DNA of 64,000 bases from Oxyruncus cristatus (Eukaryota > Chordata > Aves > Passeriformes > Cotingidae): positions 590,959 through 654,958 of the forward strand of contig VXAY01000769.1 in assembly GCA_013399855.1 (NCBI GenBank), given 5' to 3'. The notes beneath the pieces were generated by a model. The model did not search any database and was not told where the DNA came from. It worked only from the letters and a program-made list of their open reading frames with translations. The position numbers were made by a program, and so were the translations under genes. Shown piece by piece: positions 58,381 through 64,000 of the stretch. Each line of letters begins with the position of its first letter. Position 1 is the stretch's first letter.

Positions 58381-59292
58381 CTTGCCCTGTGAGTACCAGT
58401 AAAAGTACTTATTACAGTGTAATAATTAGTTTATTTCTCAGTTCTTTCTGGCAAGCTAAGATGCTTATCAAACTCAGTGTCCAGAATTGTCAATGTTCTA
58501 TACAGTTTAGATGCATTTTGGTTGTCCCATTTTTTTTTTAATTTTTTTTTTTTTCTGAAAATCACTTACTGGACTTCTATGATGTAAGTTTTCATTAGTC
58601 TTTCTAATACATTTTAACTAATTGCTACACTGCAACATATAATTGCTAATTGTTTTTATAGATCTCAGATATTTTGATACCTTAATATATGACATTCCTG
58701 TTGGTTATACACTATACTATTGAATCCTTCTCTGTGTGATTGTTTTCTAATTTATAATCCCTTACTATGCAATTATTCCATTTACTTTCAATTTACCTTT
58801 GGACTTGTTGGCAACAGTGCTAGTTTTAAAGGGGTCATTTATTGTTTGATAGAAACTTCCTGACATAGCTGCAGTTTATCGTAAATAAATCATATTAGTG
58901 TACTGATGAGAATTCTACAACACATTATGAAAATTTTAACTAGCATTTCAGTATCAATATCAGTATTTATTCCAGAAGAATTGTATTGTGAATTTTCCTA
59001 TGAATTCATAAGAATTCTCTATTCATTATGGTCAAGATCAGTGATATTACTGATTTTCTTCCCTTTTGTATTTTATTTGCAGCTATTAATTTATTTCACA
59101 TTAGTATGACAACCAATTTCTTGTCAAATCCTTAGTACACATCCTACTGCATCTCATTTATGCCCTACTTTTGTCAAGCAAACTTAAAATTTAACTGAAG
59201 AAGGAAATATCACTGGTTGAATTTATCTTCAATTAAAATTATTCCTGCTTTTAACAGTTTAATTAGTTGAAATTTGTTTATTTTTCTATGGA
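58381..59292. other. Unique AT-rich sequence, no gene seen
   Basis: Contains a T-rich run at 58529-58555. No repeat family or exon recognised. Confidence 0.5.
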
Positions 59293-60325
59293 AATCATAG
59301 AATCATAGAATCACTTAGGTTGGAAAAGATTTCTAAGATTGAGTCTGACCATACACCTCGCACTGCCAGGTCCACCACTGATCCATGTCCCTAAGTACCT
59401 CATCTACACGTCTTTTAAATACCTCCAAGGATGGTGACTTGACCACTTCCCTAGGTAGCCTGTTCCAATGACCGACCACCTTTTAAGTGAAGAAATTTTT
59501 CCTAACATCCAATCTAAACCAATCCTGGTGCAACTTGAGGCCATTTCCTCTTATCCTGTCACTTGTTATTTGGGAGACCACCCCTAACGTGATTACACCC
59601 TTCTTTCAAGTAGTTGTAAAGAGCTATGAGGTCTCCCAAGCCTCCTTTTTTCCAGGCTAAAAAACCCCAGCTCCTTCAGCTGCTGCCCATAAGACTTGTG
59701 TTCCAGGCCCTTCAGCAGCTTCATTACCCTTCTTTGGACATGCTCCAGCACCCCCATGCCTTTCTGGTAGTAAGGGGCCCAAAACTGACCACATGATTTG
59801 AAGTGTGGCCTCACCAGTGCCAAGTATAGGGGGATGGTCACTGCCCTAGTCCTGCCAGCCACATATTTCTTATACAATCCAAGATGCCACTGGTCTTGTC
59901 GGTCACCTGGACATACTGCTACCGCATGATCAGCCAGCTGTTGACCAGCACCCTCGGTCCTTTTGCACTGGGACATCTTTCCAACCATTCTGCCTCAAAC
60001 CTGTAACATTGAATGGGGTCATTGTGGCTCAAGGGTAGGATGCAGCACTTGGCATTGTAGAATCTCATACAGTGGCCTCAGCCAACGGATCAGATCAATG
60101 GATCCAGGTTGTTCGGATCCCTCAGTATAGCCCTCCTACCCTCAAACAGATCAACACTCCTGCCTGACTTGGTGTCATCTACAAACTTTCTGAGGATGCA
60201 CTCAATCCCCTTGTCCAGGTCATTGATAAAGATATTTGACAGAACTGGCTACAGTACTGAGCCCTGGGGAACGCTACTTGTGACTGGTCTCCATCTGGTT
60301 TTAACTTAATTCACCACCATTCATT
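59293..60325 (-). mobile_element. CR1 copy with intact (ATTCTATG)-type tail and distal ORF2
   Basis: Minus-sense, about 1.03 kb. It starts at the tail 'atcatagaatcatagaatca', then 'cttaggttggaaaagatttc', 'cacttccctaggtagcctgt', 'ttgtaaagagctatgaggtc' and 'ttctttggacatgctccagc'. Further in come ORF2 blocks such as 'gacttggtgtcatctacaaa' near 60167 and 'gagccctggggaacgctact' near 60259. The minus frame 59593-59988 (131 codons) is a surviving piece of the CR1 polyprotein C-terminus. It is 5'-truncated. Confidence 0.95.
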
Positions 60326-60378
60326 GGACAATATGTTTATTTACATAAAGAAGAGATTTTAAAAATTTTGATAGTAAG

Positions 60379-60970
60379 TGCAACAGTGGTTTAACAAGAT
60401 TTGGTGGCAAGGTACACTTGATTATTTACTGCTTAGATGGCAGGGTCAGACAAAACTGTCAGGGGGACCCTCGTATTGACTCGAGGTTCAGAAAGCATCT
60501 CCTGGCATTCCAAAATCCTTTTTGAGGGGAGTTGAGTTCCAGATGGATCCAGTACAATCAGTACTTTACATCACTTAGAGAAGATTTCACAGTTTCAGCA
60601 TGTTTATTACCAGTTCATCTATGAGTATTTGATGTGATAAGTACTCTCAGCCTGAAGAAGTAACCTTGAGAGGTGTCCATACTCAAGAGAAGATAGGAGA
60701 TATTGATATGCAGCCTGCTGCCATGCAGGAGAGCTCAGTGGGCTCTGGGCTGTCCACTGTTTATGGAGTAAGATGATGGAATAATGACTCATTACTTTCA
60801 TACAAGCAGTATTTCATTTGGCGCATGCTCAACTAGCTCTCAGCTGTTGAGCAAGATTTATGGCTCCTAGCTATTGTGTTGTTATCTGTCTTCCCAGAGT
60901 CCAGCTTAAGCCAGATGCAGCCATCACGACCACCACCAGTGGCTAGTGCTTAATCAGAGAAAGAGTGGGT
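60379..60970 (-). mobile_element. Possible avian ERV LTR, ends uncertain
   Basis: 'caacagtggtttaacaagat', 'ttggtggcaaggtacacttg' and 'tcagggggaccctcgtattg' then 'actcgaggttcagaaagcat' resemble the U5-side sequence of avian LTRs as I remember them. A minus-strand AATAAA lies near 60604, and another at 60336 just outside. No convincing TG/CA ends or target duplication were found. The identity rests on recall, so confidence is low. Confidence 0.35.
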
Positions 60971-62199
60971 GGAGGGAAGCACACTGACACACTCTCTTAG
61001 GAATTCCTATTTTTCTGGCAAGAATCCTGCCTCTGAGCTACTGAGATGCAGCCTAATTAGGTCATTCCAGACTTTTCCTTTTTTTTTTTTTGACCCGGGA
61101 TGAAGGGACTCTGAAAATGTCTTTTTTTCTCAAGGCTGCCTGAGACACTGCTAATTGCGAATATAGGCTGAAAGTGCAAAGCTTTTTAAAGGTGTTATTA
61201 GTAAAGTTGTTAAAAGCCTGGCTAAAGAATCTCTGCTTCTGGAGATAAGCAGGATCTTCATTCAATAGTTAAATAATAATTTTCTGGGAGTGGGTATTCT
61301 CAGCATAGATGCCAGGTTTTGCAGTTTTTTTGGCTGTGTTGATAGTGATGGGTTATTTTGCTTTTCTACGAGGTCTGTTTGAGATTAAATTCTCAACTCG
61401 CAGAACAGAGAATATTAGAACTCTCAATGAGTAATCCTGCTGAGAAAAGGAGATATGTGAAAACTGTCCTATTTGCAGTGAAGATAAATTGTTGTCCAAG
61501 AGTGAGGCTGTGAATTCACTACAAGAAGGAATACACTGCTCTGTGTTCCTGGTTTTGCTTCAGTTTCACATAAATCTAATCCAAACAGAATCATGTCATT
61601 GTCCTTCCTATACTTCATGTACATCTCAGTGAACAACTTTTGAATGTTTAAAGGTTAATAACAACTCTTTTGTTATTATTGACTTCTTAGCAAGAAGTCA
61701 ATCTAAAACTGAACTATCAAATAGTTTAAACCATAACTTTTTAAACATTTATCTTGAATTAAACTTTAATTATTATTCTGAGGTCTGATGCCCTAATTCA
61801 CATCCAAAACAGTATTAGTCTTTTGAATCAAAATTTAATCTGAACTTTTGTTTAGAAGCTTTACCAGAAGTTAAAAAAAAATAATAATTTGGTTTGTATA
61901 CTTTGTTTTCAAGTAATTTTGACTACAACATCCTAATGACATTGTCTTGACAGTATTACTGAGTCAAGACACCCAGTGATGACAAGCTTTCAGTTCTATA
62001 AGATGCTGAACATCTTATGTAGGCCACAGAAGGATTAGGTCCAGATACAACAAAGCATCAAACTTGTAATTCCAATTGAAATAGAAGTTAGGTCCCCAAA
62101 TAATTTTTATATTTTAAGGTTAGAAATACCTCCATGCAGTTGTATTTTGAAATGAACCTAAAGGAGATCACTGTTCCGAAACAACTGCATAGTCCCAGC
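60971..62199. other. Unique sequence; possible conserved element at 61090-61330
   Basis: No gene recognised. 61090-61330 is high-complexity, next to a T run at 61078-61091. It carries a 67-codon minus frame (61062-61265) of no known family. The remainder is AT-rich. Confidence 0.35.
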
Positions 62200-62224
62200 A
62201 TACGACATTCACAGTTTGCAACTT

Positions 62225-62896
62225 TTAGCATGACCTCAGTGCCTGGCAAGTTTATGGAGCAGTTCATTCTAAATGCAATCACACAGTACCTCCAGGATGG
62301 ACAAGGGATCAGACCCAGCCAGCACAGGTTTAGGAAGGGCAGGTCTTGTCTGACCAACCTGATCTTCTTTTATCATCAGGTGACGCACCTGGTGGATGAG
62401 GGGAAGGCTGTGGATGTGTCTATCTGGACTTCAGCAAAGCCTTTGACACTGTCTCCCACAGCATTCTCCTGGAAAAGCTGCAGCCCACGGCTTGGACAGG
62501 GGCACTCTGTGCTCGGTTAGGAACTGGCTGGAGGGCCGGGCCCAGAGAGGGGTGGGGAACGGGGCTGCATCCAGTTGGCGGCCGGTCACTAGTGGTGTCC
62601 CCCAGGGATCAGTGTTGGGCCCAGTTCTGTTTAATATTTTTAGATTTATTTTAAGATTTAGATAATGGGATTTGATTGAATTAGCAAATTTGCAGATGAC
62701 AATAAGTTGGGAGGCAGTGTCGATCAGCTGGAAGGCAGGAGGGCTCTGCAGAGGGACCTGGACAGACTGGAGAGCTGGGCTGATTCCAACGGGATGAGGT
62801 TCAACAAGGCCAAGTGCCGGGTCCTGCACTTTGGCCACAACAACCCCCTGCAGCGCTACAGGCTGGGCACAGAGTGGCTGGAGAGCAGCCAGGCAG
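62225..62896 (+). pseudogene. CR1 ORF2 reverse-transcriptase domain, broken
   Basis: CR1 ORF2 copies element RNA into DNA at the target site. Recognisable blocks spread over shifting frames: 'LTSVPGKFMEQFI' (about 62230), the '[11 protein letters not shown]' box (about 62427), '[15 protein letters not shown]' (about 62594), the catalytic 'FADD' (62689-62700) and '[20 protein letters not shown]' (about 62796). A one-base deletion just before the DFSKAF box shifts the frame. The stretch at 62640-62670 has decayed to AT-rich sequence. The endonuclease domain is missing, so the copy cannot move by itself. Confidence 0.85.
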
Positions 62897-62897
62897 N
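62897..62897. other. Single ambiguous base at a collapsed CR1 junction
   Basis: The N falls where CR1 coding sequence jumps from the 'LESSQA' block to the 'HLEYC'-equivalent block. Roughly 60 codons of the family consensus are missing between them. This suggests a closed or collapsed assembly gap rather than a simple base ambiguity. Confidence 0.8.
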
Positions 62898-63400
62898 CCA
62901 CAACTGGAGTGCTGTGTCCAGTTCTGGGCCCCTCAGTTCAAGAAGGATATTTAGGTGTTGGAGCAGGTGCAGAGAAGAGCAACCAGGCTGGTGAAGAGAC
63001 TCGAGCACAAGGGAGCCAGGGTTTTTTAGCCTGGAGAAGAGAAGGCTCAAGGGAGATCTCATCGCTCTCTACAACTACCTGACAGGAGGTTGTAGCCAGG
63101 TGGGGGTTGTTCTCTTCTCCCAGGCAGCTTTCAGTAAGACCAGAGGGCATGGCCTTAAGCTGTGCCAGGGGAGGTTTAGGTTAGATATTAGGAAGAAGTT
63201 CTTTACAGAGAGGGTAATCAGGCATTGGAATGGGCTGCCCAGAGATTTGGTGGATTCTCCGCCCCTGGAGGTTTTTAAGGTGAGAGTGGATGTGGCACTC
63301 AGTGCCATGGTTTAGTAACTATAGTGATAGTGGATCAAGAGTTGGACTTGGTGATCTCAGAGGTCTTTTCATCCTGGATGATTCTATGATTCTATGATTA

Positions 63401-64000
63401 TCTGAATTGATAAATATTTTTTTAAAAAAAGAAGTTATATAGTTTTGATTCCATTTGAGATGTAAATAAAATAGAATACATAAATACTACACTTTTATTG
63501 GTAAGAGATGAAGTGCAGTGTGGCCCAAATTCACTTTATATCTTGAAAGTATTTCTAAAAGTGGAATAGACATTTCAGATAAATGAAATAATAATAAATT
63601 AAATAAATAATAATAAATGAAATAATAAATTAAATACTCAGATACTGTCACTATATATGGACAAATCTCTATGAATGTCAAATAATAGTTTTAATTAAAA
63701 ATAGCTAATACACTGCTGCTATTTAAGAAGAGCATGTAGGATTGGAAGTGTCAGAAAGGTCAGTGTAAGCAATCTTGAGCCTTTGTAATGCTCGTGTCAA
63801 TAACATACTGGAAACAAAACAAAAATCAGAGTTGTTATTTTGAACCATCTTGTAACTGTATTATGCGATTTTTTTCTTCAATCTTGGAATTCATATATGC
63901 TTAAGGATGCAAACAGCACAGCCTTAAGAAATACTTGCTGAATAAAGTTATAGATGTTCTCATTATCTAATGATGTTTTTCATGTATCTATAAGATAAAA
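63401..64000. other. Unique AT-rich sequence, with an (AATAAT)n-like run
   Basis: 63583-63635 is a degenerate 'aaataataataaat' repeat. No gene recognised. Confidence 0.5.

Larger units (their letters stand above)
62200..63400 (+). mobile_element. CR1 copy with reverse-transcriptase blocks and complete tail
   Basis: Plus-sense, about 1.2 kb. It contains ORF2 from just before the reverse-transcriptase fingers to the stop, then the 3' UTR ('ggaagaagttctttacagag', 'aatgggctgcccagagattt', 'gttggacttggtgatctcag') and tail 'gattctatgattctatgatt'. It is the youngest-looking and most G+C-rich CR1 in the window. Frameshifts and a single N at 62897 break the coding sequence. Confidence 0.96.

Noticed and set aside
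59593..59988. 131-codon minus frame as a gene
   Set aside because: It is the C-terminal piece of a CR1 polyprotein within a truncated element.
60371..60772. 'agtaag' at 60373-60378 and 60767-60772 as a target duplication
   Set aside because: The sequence before the second copy ends in GG, not CA, and a 6-base match over 400 bases is not rare by chance.

Overview
This window is vertebrate nuclear DNA, almost certainly from a bird. The main evidence is the large number of CR1 non-LTR retrotransposon copies, several ending in the avian-type (ATTCTATG)n tail, together with many solo LTRs of avian endogenous retroviruses. The DNA between them is AT-rich, single-copy and free of convincing exons. 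No intact protein-coding gene, rRNA, tRNA or CRISPR array could be supported. It reads as a gene desert or a very large intron. There is a 53-base assembly gap at 52122-52174 and a single N at 62897.

Layout. 0-9.5 kb: mostly unique sequence with one 187-codon ORF of doubtful status, a CR1 (1.6-2.2 kb), a solo LTR (3.0-3.7 kb), two direct copies of a ~120 bp repeat (6.3 and 7.95 kb) bracketing a high-complexity segment at 7.2-7.7 kb that looks like a conserved enhancer, and a T-rich tract that may be the poly(A) end of a minus-strand retrocopy. 9.5-36 kb: AT-rich unique DNA with five CR1 copies and two inverted, diverged copies of an unclassified ~1 kb G+C-rich repeat (16.5-17.9 kb and 30.3-31.3 kb). 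One of these keeps a good TATA box. 37-43.4 kb: solo LTRs nested inside CR1 copies, a perfect 108-bp tandem duplication, and a cluster of CR1 tails next to decayed LTR sequence. 43.4-50.6 kb: unique. 50.6-63.4 kb: the repeat-dense end, with an ERVK-like solo LTR, CR1s in both orientations, an ERVL-like integrase fragment split by a 251-bp solo LTR, a long CR1 split by a 977-bp solo LTR, and a CR1 that keeps recognisable reverse-transcriptase blocks.

The best-supported structures are the nested insertions. The LTRs at 37285-37682, 54544-54794 and 56777-57753 are flanked by perfect 5-, 6- and 5-bp target-site duplications and lie inside older CR1 or ERV sequence, so the order of insertion can be read directly. 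Functionally, the most interesting signals are regulatory motifs carried by LTRs. They are CTCF-like sites in the two related LTRs at 3 kb and 57 kb, and a ZNF143-type motif, CCAAT, CRE and TATA arrangement in the 251-bp LTR at 54.5 kb. I found no sign of a new enzymatic or defence system; the novelty here is in repeats and regulatory DNA.
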